From NCBI GenBank assembly GCA_934525325.1, contig CAKSZE010000044.1, positions 1 through 12,411 on the forward strand: a stretch of DNA of 12,411 bases. Reading direction: 5' to 3'. The position numbers and the translations under genes are program-made. Shown here in pieces: positions 1 through 6,819 of this stretch. This DNA is from an uncultured Faecalibacterium sp. (GTDB taxonomy: Bacteria > Bacillota > Clostridia > Oscillospirales > Ruminococcaceae). Below the pieces are notes generated by a model. It searched no databases, was not told the DNA's origin, and saw only the letters and a list, made by a program, of their open reading frames with translations. The stretch's first letter is position 1, and each line of letters begins with the position of its first letter.

Positions 1-28
1 CTTTTGTCTCAGCGCTTGGCGCTCAAGT

Positions 29-57
29 ATAATACCACACCCCGGGGTTCTTGTCAA
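29..57 (-). promoter_or_regulatory. Strong sigma-70-type promoter reading out of the window to the left
   Basis: On the minus strand there is a perfect -35 TTGACA (bases 52-57), a 17-base spacer and a -10 TATTAT (29-34). The spacer contains the 8-base palindrome CCCCGGGG. The predicted transcript begins near base 22 and its first bases hold a small inverted repeat, AGCGC-CAA-GCGCT. The gene it serves lies beyond base 1, so its identity is unknown. The near-consensus hexamers suggest a highly expressed gene. Confidence 0.7.
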
Positions 58-100
58 CACTTTTGGACATCTTTTTTCTATTTTCTTTGCGGAGGGGTAA

Positions 101-202
101 ACGCCCTCTCCGGCGCTCCCGCGCCAGATTCCCCCTTTTGTCACCTACGGTGACATCTTCCCCCGGAGCGGGGGAAGTCTTCCCTCAAAGGGGGAGCCAA
201 GG
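101..202 (-). repeat. Hairpin-rich intergenic repeat, copy 1 (inverted relative to copy 2)
   Basis: Read on the minus strand, this block is colinear with the block at 257-388. It runs from CTTGGCTC (194-201) through a CCCTTT-containing segment and the self-complementary GTCACC-TAC-GGTGAC (140-154) to the 16-base CTGGCGCGGGAGCGCC (112-127). Copy 1 has an extra 9-bp hairpin at 157-177 (CTTCCCCCG-GAG-CGGGGGAAG) that copy 2 lacks. It has no convincing coding content; the open frame through it (51-440) has repeat-derived, low-complexity composition. It resembles the small non-autonomous palindromic intergenic elements common in Oscillospiraceae genomes, which is a family-level inference. Confidence 0.6.
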
Positions 203-256
203 TCTAAGGCTCGTTGCTAAAGTATTAGGTACAAAGAGGAGGTTTCCGGCAGTGCT

Positions 257-388
257 CTTGGCTCTCCCTTTGGGAGAGCTGTCACCGCAGGTGACTGAGA
301 GGGCGCACGCCGTTAGCCTCGGCACTAAAGTATTAAGCGCTGTGAGAAAGCTATCAGGTGTGCTGGCGCGGGAGCGCCTGAAAGGGTT
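257..388 (+). repeat. Hairpin-rich intergenic repeat, copy 2
   Basis: It starts with CTTGGCTC (257-264) and contains the 8-bp hairpin GCTCTCCC-TTT-GGGAGAGC (261-279). The palindrome GTCACCGCAGGTGAC (281-295) follows, and then the 16-base CTGGCGCGGGAGCGCC (363-378), an exact inverted match to 112-127. About 60 bases between 303 and 362 are absent from copy 1. Part of this, CTAAAGTATTA (325-335), is a direct repeat of 217-227 just outside copy 1, 108 bases away. The two copies face each other and could form a large cruciform or stem. Confidence 0.6.
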
Positions 389-544
389 CAGCCCTATATT
401 ATTACATTATATAGGCAGAATAAATCCCAAACAGGTATAGACTGTGGCTTATATTACCCACCGGAAAAGGCACAGTGCTGTCAAGACTTTCCGTGCAAAA
501 TTTTGTCCCGAAAAATATCTACTATTTTTGGCGATTGCTACAAA
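389..544. other. AT-rich intergenic stretch upstream of the nrdD control region
   Basis: No gene is supported here. The only structures seen are a short inverted repeat AAAAATA-TCTAC-TATTTTT (511-529) and the palindrome CAAAATTTTG (495-504). Either could be a protein-binding site, but nothing identifies it. Confidence 0.4.
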
Positions 545-592
545 ACGCAAAATATAGTGGTATTTTGCTTGACTTGCCACTAGATAATGATA
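545..592 (+). promoter_or_regulatory. Candidate pair of NrdR boxes upstream of nrdD
   Basis: Bases 545-560 (ACGCAAAATATAGTGG) match 12 of 16 positions of the NrdR box consensus acaCtAtATaTagtgt. Bases 577-592 match 9 of 16, mostly in the first half (CCACTAGATA). The two sites are 32 bases apart start to start, about three helical turns, which is the usual arrangement for the ATP-cone repressor NrdR at ribonucleotide reductase promoters. One box lies just upstream of the -35 and the other in the spacer, so binding would block RNA polymerase. The motif match is visible; regulation by NrdR is inferred. Confidence 0.6.
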
Positions 593-596
593 AAAT
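569..596 (+). promoter_or_regulatory. nrdD promoter
   Basis: The -35 is TTGACT (569-574), followed by a 16-base spacer and the -10 TAAAAT (591-596), which is preceded by an extended TG (588-589). Transcription should start near base 603, giving a leader of roughly 95 bases before the nrdD start codon. Confidence 0.65.
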
Positions 597-624
597 AGAG
601 CTACATTCAGTTTGTTGGATATCG

Positions 625-676
625 TTGTGCGCAGACGGGTATCTCTTATGGTAAGAGGTACCCGTTCACAATGCGC
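625..676 (+). promoter_or_regulatory. Long hairpin in the nrdD 5' leader
   Basis: A 14-bp stem (635-648 with 652-665) with a 3-base loop TGG and one G-U pair lies 19 bases before the ribosome binding site. It can be extended in two competing ways: TTGTG (625-629) with CACAA (667-671), or GCGCA (629-633) with TGCGC (672-676). It is not followed by a U-tract, so it does not look like a terminator. A role in mRNA stability or translation control is possible. It matches no riboswitch that I recognise. Confidence 0.5.
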
Positions 677-698
677 CTATATAGAAGGAGGAGAACCG

Positions 699-2870
699 AT
701 GAAGATCATCAAACGAAACGGTGCAGAAGTTCCTTTTGATATTACCAAGATCATCACCGCCGTTACCAAAGCCAGCGATTCCGTGGGCGGTCAGGCTCGC
801 CTGAGCCGGGAGCAGATCACCCAGATCGCTGCAGCCGTTACCGACCAGTGCCAGCAGCTCAACCGCGCAGTCAGCGTGGAAGAGGTACAGGATCTGGTGG
901 AGAACCAGCTGATGGACATCCATGCACACGATGTGGCACGGCACTATATCACCTACCGCTACGTCCAGAGCCTGAAGCGCCAGACCAACACCACCGACGA
1001 GCGCATCCTGAGCCTGATCGAGTGCCAGAACGAAGAGGTCAAGCAGGAGAACGCCAACAAGAACCCCACCGTCAACAGCGTGCAGCGTGACTATATGGCC
1101 GGCGAGATCTCCAAGGATCTGACCGCCCGTCTGCTGCTGGACCCGGAGATCGTAAAGGCGCATCAGGAGGGTCTGATCCACTTCCACGATTCCGACTACT
1201 TCGCTCAGCACATGCACAACTGCGATCTGGTGAATCTGGAGGATATGCTGCAGAACGGCACCGTCATCTCCGGTACCTATATCGAGAAGCCGCACAGCTT
1301 CTCCACCGCCTGCAACATTGCCACCCAGATCATTGCACAGGTGGCCTCCAACCAGTACGGCGGTCAGAGCATCAGCCTGACCCATCTGGCTCCCTTTGTG
1401 GACGTCTCCCGTAAGAAGATCGCCGCCGAGGTGGAGCTGGAGATGGAAGGGCTGGACGTCTCTGCCGAGCGCAAGAAGGAGATCGTGGAGCGCCGTCTGC
1501 GCAATGAGATCAACCGCGGCGTGCAGACCATCCAGTATCAGGTGGTCACCCTGATGACCACCAACGGTCAGGCGCCCTTCATTACCGTATTCATGTATCT
1601 GGGCGAAGCCCGCAACCCGCAGGAAAAGGCCGACCTTGCCATCATCATCGAGGAGACCATCCGGCAGCGCTATCAGGGAGTGAAGAACGAAGCCGGTGTG
1701 TGGATCACCCCCGCCTTCCCCAAGCTGATCTATGTGCTGGAAGAGGACAACATCCGCCCCGGCACTCCCTACTACTACCTGACCGAGCTGGCCGCCAAGT
1801 GCACCGCCAAGCGCATGGTGCCGGACTATATCTCGGAAAAGAAGATGCTGGAGCTCAAGGTGGACAAGAACGGCGAGGGTCACTGCTACACCTGCATGGG
1901 CTGCCGCAGTTTCCTGACCCCCTATGTGGACCCCGAGACCGGCAAGCCCAAGTATTATGGCCGCTTCAATCAGGGTGTGGTCACCATCAATCTGGTGGAC
2001 GTTGCCCTGAGCTCTGACGGCAACTTTGAAAAGTTCTGGAAGATCTTTGACGAGCGTCTGGCGCTGTGCCACCGCGCTTTGCAGGCACGCCATCAGCGGC
2101 TGATGGGCACCCCCAGCGATGCTGCCCCCATCCTGTGGCAGTACGGTGCGCTGGCTCGCCTGAAGAAGGGTGAAAAGATCGACAAGCTGCTGTTCGGCGG
2201 CTACTCCACCATCAGTCTGGGCTATGCCGGCCTGTACGAGTGTGTGAAGTATATGACCGGCAAGAGCCACACCGATGCCGGTGCCAAGCCCTTTGCTCTG
2301 AGCGTGATGCAGCACATGAACGACAAGTGCAACGAGTGGAAGAAGGCCGAGAACATGGACTACTCCCTCTACGGCACCCCGCTGGAATCCACCACCTACA
2401 AGTTCGCCAAGTGCCTGCAAAAGCGCTTTGGCATCGTGGAGGGCATCACGGACAAGAACTATATCACCAACAGCTACCATGTCCATGTCTCTGAGCCCAT
2501 CGACGCCTTTACCAAGCTGAAGTTTGAGGCCGACTTCCAGCGCCTGTCCCCGGGCGGTGCCATCAGCTATGTGGAAGTGCCCAATATGCAGGACAATCTG
2601 GAAGCCGTCATGAGCGTGCTGCAGTTCATCTACGACAACATCATGTACGCCGAGTTGAACACCAAGTCCGACTACTGTCAGGTATGCGGCTACGATGGCG
2701 AGATCAAGATCGTGGAGGACGACGGCAAGCTGGTGTGGGAGTGCCCCAAGTGCGGCAACCGCGACCAGAACAAGCTGAACGTCGCCCGCCGCACCTGCGG
2801 TTATATCGGCACCCAGTTCTGGAACCAGGGCCGCACGCAGGAGATCAAGGATCGCGTGCTGCATCTGTAA
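699..2870 (+). CDS. nrdD: Anaerobic (class III) ribonucleoside-triphosphate reductase, catalytic subunit NrdD
   Basis: NrdD makes deoxyribonucleotides from ribonucleoside triphosphates without oxygen, using a glycyl radical. The protein has 723 residues, close to the 712 of E. coli NrdD. An ATP-cone domain occupies about residues 1-92 and would bind the ATP/dATP activity effector. The ten-strand barrel carries Cys175 (motif HNCD) and Cys402 in MGCRS, the presumed thiyl radical. The C-terminus has four zinc-ligand cysteines (660, 663, 682, 685) and the glycyl radical site RTCGY at Gly701. The start at 699 is chosen because AAGGAGG (685-691) lies 7 bases upstream and the ATP cone begins there (MKIIKRNG). 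The same frame stays open upstream to 612, but that part is leader RNA with the hairpin. nrdG follows 89 bases downstream, the usual partner order. Control by NrdR is suggested by the upstream boxes. Confidence 0.97.
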   Translation: MKIIKRNGAEVPFDITKIITAVTKASDSVGGQARLSREQITQIAAAVTDQCQQLNRAVSVEEVQDLVENQLMDIHAHDVARHYITYRYVQSLKRQTNTTDERILSLIECQNEEVKQENANKNPTVNSVQRDYMAGEISKDLTARLLLDPEIVKAHQEGLIHFHDSDYFAQHMHNCDLVNLEDMLQNGTVISGTYIEKPHSFSTACNIATQIIAQVASNQYGGQSISLTHLAPFVDVSRKKIAAEVELEMEGLDVSAERKKEIVERRLRNEINRGVQTIQYQVVTLMTTNGQAPFITVFMYLGEARNPQEKADLAIIIEETIRQRYQGVKNEAGVWITPAFPKLIYVLEEDNIRPGTPYYYLTELAAKCTAKRMVPDYISEKKMLELKVDKNGEGHCYTCMGCRSFLTPYVDPETGKPKYYGRFNQGVVTINLVDVALSSDGNFEKFWKIFDERLALCHRALQARHQRLMGTPSDAAPILWQYGALARLKKGEKIDKLLFGGYSTISLGYAGLYECVKYMTGKSHTDAGAKPFALSVMQHMNDKCNEWKKAENMDYSLYGTPLESTTYKFAKCLQKRFGIVEGITDKNYITNSYHVHVSEPIDAFTKLKFEADFQRLSPGGAISYVEVPNMQDNLEAVMSVLQFIYDNIMYAELNTKSDYCQVCGYDGEIKIVEDDGKLVWECPKCGNRDQNKLNVARRTCGYIGTQFWNQGRTQEIKDRVLHL

Positions 2871-2900
2871 AAACAGCAAAACTTTATTTTTGATTTGATG

Positions 2901-2934
2901 TTTGGAGCGGCCTTTCGGCCGCTCCAAATATCTT
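2901..2934 (+). terminator. Intercistronic hairpin between nrdD and nrdG (partial terminator or processing site)
   Basis: A perfect 12-bp stem TTTGGAGCGGCC/GGCCGCTCCAAA (2901-2912 with 2917-2928) has the loop TTTC and is followed by TATCTTTT. The interrupted U-tract suggests incomplete termination. That would lower nrdG expression relative to nrdD, fitting an activase needed in smaller amounts. No separate nrdG promoter is evident. Confidence 0.55.
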
Positions 2935-2959
2935 TTCAGCAAACGACAGGAACATGAGC

Positions 2960-3517
2960 ATGAACTACGCAAACATCAAATATTACGATATCGCCAACGG
3001 TCCCGGGGTGCGCACCAGCGTTTTTGTATCCGGCTGCCGCCACCACTGCCCGGGCTGCTTCAACGCCGTAGCATGGGACTTTGCCTACGGGCAGCCCTTT
3101 GATAAAACCGTGCGCAACGAGGTATTCGCCTCCTGCCAGCCGGACTATATCGCCGGGCTCTCCCTGCTGGGCGGCGAACCCTTTGAGCCGGAAAACCAGC
3201 GGGAGCTGCTGCCCTTTGTGCGCAACTTTAAGGCGCTGTACCCCGCCAAGACGGTGTGGTGCTACTCCGGCTACACTTGGGAGCAGCTTGCCGGCAAAGA
3301 GCCCAGCCCCGCGCGGTGCGAGGTGACCGACGAGCTGCTGGCGCTGCTGGATGTGCTGGTGGACGGCAGATTCGTGCAGGCCGAGCACGACATCTCCCTG
3401 CGCTTCCGCGGCAGCCGCAACCAGCGCCTGCTGGATGTACCCAAGTCCCTTGCCGCCGGGCAGCCCGTGTGGTGGGAGGACGAAAAGGTATTCGCCACCC
3501 ATACCATGGAACGGTAA
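2960..3517 (+). CDS. nrdG: Anaerobic ribonucleoside-triphosphate reductase activating protein NrdG (radical SAM)
   Basis: NrdG uses S-adenosylmethionine and a [4Fe-4S] cluster to install the glycyl radical on NrdD. The cluster motif C-x3-C-x2-C is at Cys26, Cys30 and Cys33 (SGCRHHCPGC), the same numbering as in E. coli NrdG. The SAM-binding GGEP motif is at residues 71-74. The protein has 185 residues, somewhat longer than the 154 of E. coli. Two in-frame ATG codons, 2954 and 2960, are possible. I prefer 2960 because the only Shine-Dalgarno-like sequence, AGGA at 2948-2951, is 8 bases from it but only 2 from 2954, and because the protein then begins MNY as in E. coli. It is transcribed with nrdD across the intercistronic hairpin. 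Confidence 0.95.
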   Translation: MNYANIKYYDIANGPGVRTSVFVSGCRHHCPGCFNAVAWDFAYGQPFDKTVRNEVFASCQPDYIAGLSLLGGEPFEPENQRELLPFVRNFKALYPAKTVWCYSGYTWEQLAGKEPSPARCEVTDELLALLDVLVDGRFVQAEHDISLRFRGSRNQRLLDVPKSLAAGQPVWWEDEKVFATHTMER

Positions 3518-3546
3518 ACCGTATTAACCCCCTCTTGTGAAAATGC

Positions 3547-3576
3547 GTTTGTCGCGGCCCGCAGGCCGCGACAAAC
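3547..3576 (+). terminator. Strong hairpin downstream of nrdG
   Basis: A perfect 13-bp stem, GTTTGTCGCGGCC with GGCCGCGACAAAC (3547-3559 and 3564-3576), has the loop CGCA. The downstream sequence ACTCTATTAAAAAT lacks a good U-tract, so it may stabilise the mRNA 3' end or act as a weak terminator. Its GCGGCC core resembles that of the hairpin between nrdD and nrdG. Confidence 0.45.
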
Positions 3577-3650
3577 ACTCTATTAAAAATAATTTTTCCG
3601 CTGAGTATGGCCAGAGCAACGCGGAGGCCATTCGAAATCGTCCCACACCA

Positions 3651-3687
3651 AAAGAAGCCGCTGCACAGACCGTGCAGCGGCTTCTTT
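3651..3687. terminator. Likely bidirectional intrinsic terminator between nrdG and recQ
   Basis: A perfect 16-bp stem (3651-3666 with 3672-3687) has the loop AGACC. The stem itself ends in AAAG/CTTT, so U-rich runs follow it on both strands: CTTTCTTTTCTC on plus and CTTCTTTTGG on minus. It lies 6 bases beyond the recQ stop codon and downstream of nrdG, between convergent genes. Confidence 0.75.
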
Positions 3688-3693
3688 CTTTTC

Positions 3694-5268
3694 TCACTCC
3701 CGGCTGCCCACGGCATCCTCGATGACGCGCAGGAAGGCGTTGCCGTAGCGGGCGGCTTTCTTTTCGCCCACACCGCTGATGTTCAGCAGCTCGTCGATGC
3801 TCATGGGCTTTTTCTCTGCCATCTCCCGCAGGGTGGCGTCGTTGAACACCATAAAGGCGGGCAGGTTCTGCTTGCCTGCCAAGCGCTTGCGCACCGCATA
3901 CAGGGCGTTGAGCAGCTTTTCGTCCGCTTCGCTCAAGCTGCCCGCGGCAGGCTTTGCGCGGCGGGGCTTTTCCAGCCGGTCGGCGCTTTGGGCGGCACGG
4001 CGGCGGGCGTATTCCACCTGCAGCTGCGCTTCCTGCTCGGCGGCAAGGCAGCAGGAGCAGTTGCCGCACTTTTTGGGCGCGGCCTCCCCGAAGTATTGCA
4101 GCAAAAAGCCGCGCAGACAGTGCTGGGTGGTGGAATAGAAGGTCATATACTTGAGCCGCTCCTCTGCCTTGCGGGCAGCTTCGGCCTTTACATCTGCGGG
4201 CAGACCGTTGTCGGCCTCCCGCTCCTTGTCGATGAAAAAGCGGATGGTGCGCACATCCGTGCCGGAATACAGCAGGGTGCACCGGGCAGGCTGACCGTCG
4301 CGCCCGGCGCGTCCGGCTTCCTGATAATAGCTTTCCAGATCCTTGGGCATATTATAATGGATGACGAACCGCACGTTGGGCTTGTCGATGCCCATGCCAA
4401 AGGCGTTGGTGGCTACCATCACCTGTACCCGGTCGTAGAGAAAATCGTCCTGATTCTGCCGCCGGATGTCCGCATCCAGCTTGGCATGGTAAGCTGCCGC
4501 CCGGATGCTGCGGCTTTGCAGCAGCTGCACCGTCTCGTCCACCTGCCGGGTGGTGCTGCAATACACGATGCCCGCGTTATTGCCCTCCTTGAGCACCAGT
4601 TCCAGCAGCTCCTTGGGCTTCTGGCTGGGCAGCGCCCGCCGGGTCTCAAAGTACAGGTTGGGGCGGTCGAAGCTGGTGGTCACCTCGTAGGGCGCTTGCA
4701 GCGCCAGATGGGTGCGGATATCCTCCCGCACATGGGCGGTGGCGGTGGCGGTGAACGCGCCCATGACCGGGCGGCTGGGCAGGCTGTCCACAAATTCCTT
4801 GATGCGCAGATAGCTGGGGCGGAAATCCTGTCCCCACTGGCTGATGCAGTGCGCCTCGTCCACCGTGACCATGCTGATCTGCCGCTCCTGCGCGAACCGC
4901 TGGAAGCCCGGCATCTCCAGCCGCTCCGGGGCCACATAGATGATCTTGTACCAGCCCTCCCGGGCGCGGTGCAGCATCAGCGCCTTCTGGTTGTCAGTCA
5001 GGCTGTTGTTCAGAAAAGCCGCCGCCACGCCCGCCTGCACCAGCGCCCCCACCTGATCCTTCATCAGGCTGACCAGCGGGGATACCACGATGGTAATGCC
5101 CGGCAGCAGCAGTGCCGGTACCTGATAGCAGATGGATTTGCCCGCGCCGGTGGGCATGACCGCCAGCACATCCTGCCCGGCCAGCAGGCGGCTGACGATC
5201 TGCTCCTGCCCGGGGCGGAAGCTGTCGTAGCCGAAAACTTTTTTCAGGATACTGTGCGGGTTTTCCAT
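3694..5268 (-). CDS. recQ: ATP-dependent DNA helicase RecQ (short form, no clear winged-helix domain)
   Basis: RecQ is a 3'-5' DNA helicase acting in recombination and replication-fork repair. All core motifs are present in the 524-residue protein: motif 0 FRPGQEQ (17-23), Walker A with Lys44 in PTGAGKS, motif Ia SPLVSLMKDQ, the DEAH box (137-140) followed by the aromatic-rich loop, motif III TATAT, and motifs V and VI ending in QEAGRAGRDG. A zinc-binding region follows with Cys384, Cys401, Cys404 and Cys406/407. After about 35 basic, Ala-rich linker residues comes an HRDC domain (about 445-524). The winged-helix part of the RQC region expected between zinc and HRDC is not seen, and E. coli RecQ has 609 residues. 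The start at 5268 (MENPHSI) has GGAGGA 4 to 9 bases upstream; the in-frame ATG at 5337 would place the -10 element inside the gene. Confidence 0.94.
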   Translation of the reverse strand: MENPHSILKKVFGYDSFRPGQEQIVSRLLAGQDVLAVMPTGAGKSICYQVPALLLPGITIVVSPLVSLMKDQVGALVQAGVAAAFLNNSLTDNQKALMLHRAREGWYKIIYVAPERLEMPGFQRFAQERQISMVTVDEAHCISQWGQDFRPSYLRIKEFVDSLPSRPVMGAFTATATAHVREDIRTHLALQAPYEVTTSFDRPNLYFETRRALPSQKPKELLELVLKEGNNAGIVYCSTTRQVDETVQLLQSRSIRAAAYHAKLDADIRRQNQDDFLYDRVQVMVATNAFGMGIDKPNVRFVIHYNMPKDLESYYQEAGRAGRDGQPARCTLLYSGTDVRTIRFFIDKEREADNGLPADVKAEAARKAEERLKYMTFYSTTQHCLRGFLLQYFGEAAPKKCGNCSCCLAAEQEAQLQVEYARRRAAQSADRLEKPRRAKPAAGSLSEADEKLLNALYAVRKRLAGKQNLPAFMVFNDATLREMAEKKPMSIDELLNISGVGEKKAARYGNAFLRVIEDAVGSRE

Positions 5269-5325
5269 GGTCTCCTCCGTTATATAAGTAGGTGCGCTGA
5301 CGCGCCAGTCGCTCAAAACCTTATC

Positions 5326-5334
5326 AGTATACCA
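5326..5334 (-). promoter_or_regulatory. recQ promoter (extended -10)
   Basis: On the minus strand TGG-TATACT (5326-5334) forms an extended -10 element about 58 bases before the recQ start codon. No good -35 lies 17 bases upstream (TGCCAA), as is common for extended -10 promoters. Confidence 0.5.
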
Positions 5335-5413
5335 CAAAACCGATACTTTTGGCAGAAAAAAGCGTCACTTTGCGCAAAAATGTGCGATATCCGCTCTTTC
5401 TGCCCGGGAAGGA

Positions 5414-5442
5414 TAGCTTTTCAGGCGCGAAAATGCTATAAT
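5414..5442 (+). promoter_or_regulatory. Glycosyltransferase promoter (extended -10)
   Basis: A consensus -10 TATAAT (5437-5442) is preceded by TGC, giving an extended -10. The -35 (TAGCTT, 5414-5419) is weak. It fires rightward into a leader of about 70 bases, which includes a 7-bp inverted repeat CCATGCC...GGCATGG. It is divergent from the recQ promoter. Confidence 0.6.
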
Positions 5443-5519
5443 GAGAACACATATCTCCATGCCACCCCCCGCAGACTGCCCGGCATGGATCATGCAATGT
5501 AAAAAGGAGCATTTATAAT

Positions 5520-6548
5520 ATGCAGCAGAAACTTATTACCTTTGCCGTGCCCTGCTACAATTCGGCAGCCTATATGCGTCACTGCATCGAAACGCTGCTG
5601 AGCGCAGGTGAACAGGCCGAGATCATTCTGGTGGACGATGGTTCCGTCAAGGATGACACCCCCGCCATCTGCGACGAGTACGCCGCAAAGTACCCCACCA
5701 TCGTCAAGGCCATCCATCAGGAGAACGGCGGCCACGGCGAGGGCGTCAATCAGGGCATCCGCAACGCCACCGGCCTGTACTACAAGGTAGTGGACAGCGA
5801 CGACTGGCTGGACACCGACGCCCTGAAAAAGGTGCTGGAGCGTCTGACCACGCTGGTGGATCGCGGCACCGCGCCGGATCTGATGATCTGCAACTATGTG
5901 TACGAGCATGTGGAGGACGGCACCACCCTGACCGTGCGCTACACCAACGTGTTCCCGCAGAATCGTCTGTTCGACTGGGTGCACGTCCGGCACTTCCGCC
6001 CGGATCAGAACCTGCTGATGCACTCGGTCATGTACCGCACCGAGGTTCTGCGCCAGTGCGGCATGGTGCTGCCCAAGCACACCTTCTATGTGGACAATAT
6101 CTTTGTGTACCAGCCCCTGCCCTACGTCAAGAGCATGTATTATATGGATCTGGATCTGTACCGCTACTTCATCGGCCGCGCAGACCAGAGCGTGAACGAG
6201 AGCGTGATGATCGGCCGCGTGGATCAGCAGCTGCGGGTCACAAAGCACATGATCGACTGTCAGGATCTGGACGCGCTCAAAGGTCAGAAGCGTCTGCGCG
6301 CCTACATGGTGCACTACCTGTCCGTCATGATGGCAGTCAGCGACATCTTTCTGCTGCTGGACGGCAGCGCCGAGGCACACGCCAAAAAGGCAGAGCTGTG
6401 GCAGTACCTCAAGGATCACGTTACCCCCGGCGTTTACCGCGCCGTGCGCGTGAACCTTGGCGGCATGACCGACCTGCACTTCCCCGGCGGCGACAAGGTG
6501 GTTCTTTTCACCTACCGCCAGCTGCGTAAGATCTTCAAGTTTAACTAA
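5520..6548 (+). CDS. Family 2 glycosyltransferase
   Basis: This is a GT-A fold glycosyltransferase that would transfer a sugar from a nucleotide-sugar to an acceptor, probably in cell-surface polysaccharide synthesis. The N-terminal nucleotide-binding half starts FAVPCYNSAAYM (8-19). It has the VDDGS motif (Asp39, Asp40), the conserved ENGGHGEGVNQG segment (68-79) and the metal-binding DSDDW motif (92-96). The 342-residue protein has no clear transmembrane segment. The C-terminal half (about 150-342) is not recognisable from motifs, so acceptor and sugar are unknown. AAGGAG (5504-5509) lies 10 bases before the ATG. The gene stands alone, with its own promoter and terminator, and no other polysaccharide gene is in the window. 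Confidence 0.88.
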   Translation: MQQKLITFAVPCYNSAAYMRHCIETLLSAGEQAEIILVDDGSVKDDTPAICDEYAAKYPTIVKAIHQENGGHGEGVNQGIRNATGLYYKVVDSDDWLDTDALKKVLERLTTLVDRGTAPDLMICNYVYEHVEDGTTLTVRYTNVFPQNRLFDWVHVRHFRPDQNLLMHSVMYRTEVLRQCGMVLPKHTFYVDNIFVYQPLPYVKSMYYMDLDLYRYFIGRADQSVNESVMIGRVDQQLRVTKHMIDCQDLDALKGQKRLRAYMVHYLSVMMAVSDIFLLLDGSAEAHAKKAELWQYLKDHVTPGVYRAVRVNLGGMTDLHFPGGDKVVLFTYRQLRKIFKFN

Positions 6549-6566
6549 GAGCATATTTTAAATTTC

Positions 6567-6607
6567 GGGATAGCGGAACATCTGTGGGTGTTCCGCTATC
6601 CCTTTTT
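6567..6607 (+). terminator. Intrinsic terminator of the glycosyltransferase gene
   Basis: A 14-bp perfect stem, GGGATAGCGGAACA (6567-6580) with TGTTCCGCTATCCC (6589-6602), can be extended by two inner pairs. It is followed directly by TTTTT (6603-6607) and lies 18 bases after the stop codon. Confidence 0.9.
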
Positions 6608-6714
6608 ACGGCTGGGGCGCAAAGGGAAATGGCAGCCGAACCACCTGTATCCCGTCCTTTACCGTTCCGTTTCTGTCTTTTCGTTTCAAAATCTGCACAA
6701 AACGCGCAGGATGG
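6608..6714. other. Intergenic stretch with no recognised feature
   Basis: Between the glycosyltransferase terminator and the antiporter promoter I find no gene, repeat or RNA structure. A minus-strand open frame across it (6541-6852) lacks recognisable domains and has amino acid composition typical of non-coding translation. Confidence 0.5.
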
Positions 6715-6743
6715 TTGCTTTTCCTCCATTGTTCCGGTATACT
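6715..6743 (+). promoter_or_regulatory. Promoter of the antiporter transcript
   Basis: The -35 TTGCTT (6715-6720), a 17-base spacer and the -10 TATACT (6738-6743) form a good vegetative promoter. Transcription would start near 6750, leaving a leader of about 110 bases before the antiporter ATG. Confidence 0.7.
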
Positions 6744-6819
6744 GGATACGTTTTCCCATTTTGACCCTGTAATGGATTTCAAACAGGAGTTCGATACTTT
6801 TTTGACAAGGAGGAACCGA

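Noticed and set aside
51..440. 129-codon open frame across the repeat region
   Set aside because: It is made of palindromic repeat sequence, has no ribosome binding site, and its product has no recognisable features.
603..698. Cobalamin or other known riboswitch in the nrdD leader
   Set aside because: The leader is too short, shows no conserved riboswitch core that I recognise, and class III reductases do not use cobalamin.
666..2972. Long minus-strand open frame of 768 codons opposite nrdD
   Set aside because: It is the antisense shadow of a high-GC gene. Its translation is rich in His, Val, Leu and Gly runs without any domain, while the plus strand encodes an unmistakable NrdD.
3607..5502. 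631-codon plus-strand frame opposite recQ
   Set aside because: This is an antisense shadow of recQ. All RecQ motifs are on the minus strand, and the frame runs through the terminator and both promoters.
5490..6554. Minus-strand frame opposite the glycosyltransferase
   Set aside because: Its composition is dominated by His, Val and Ala as expected for a reverse-complement shadow, and the plus strand has clear GT2 motifs.
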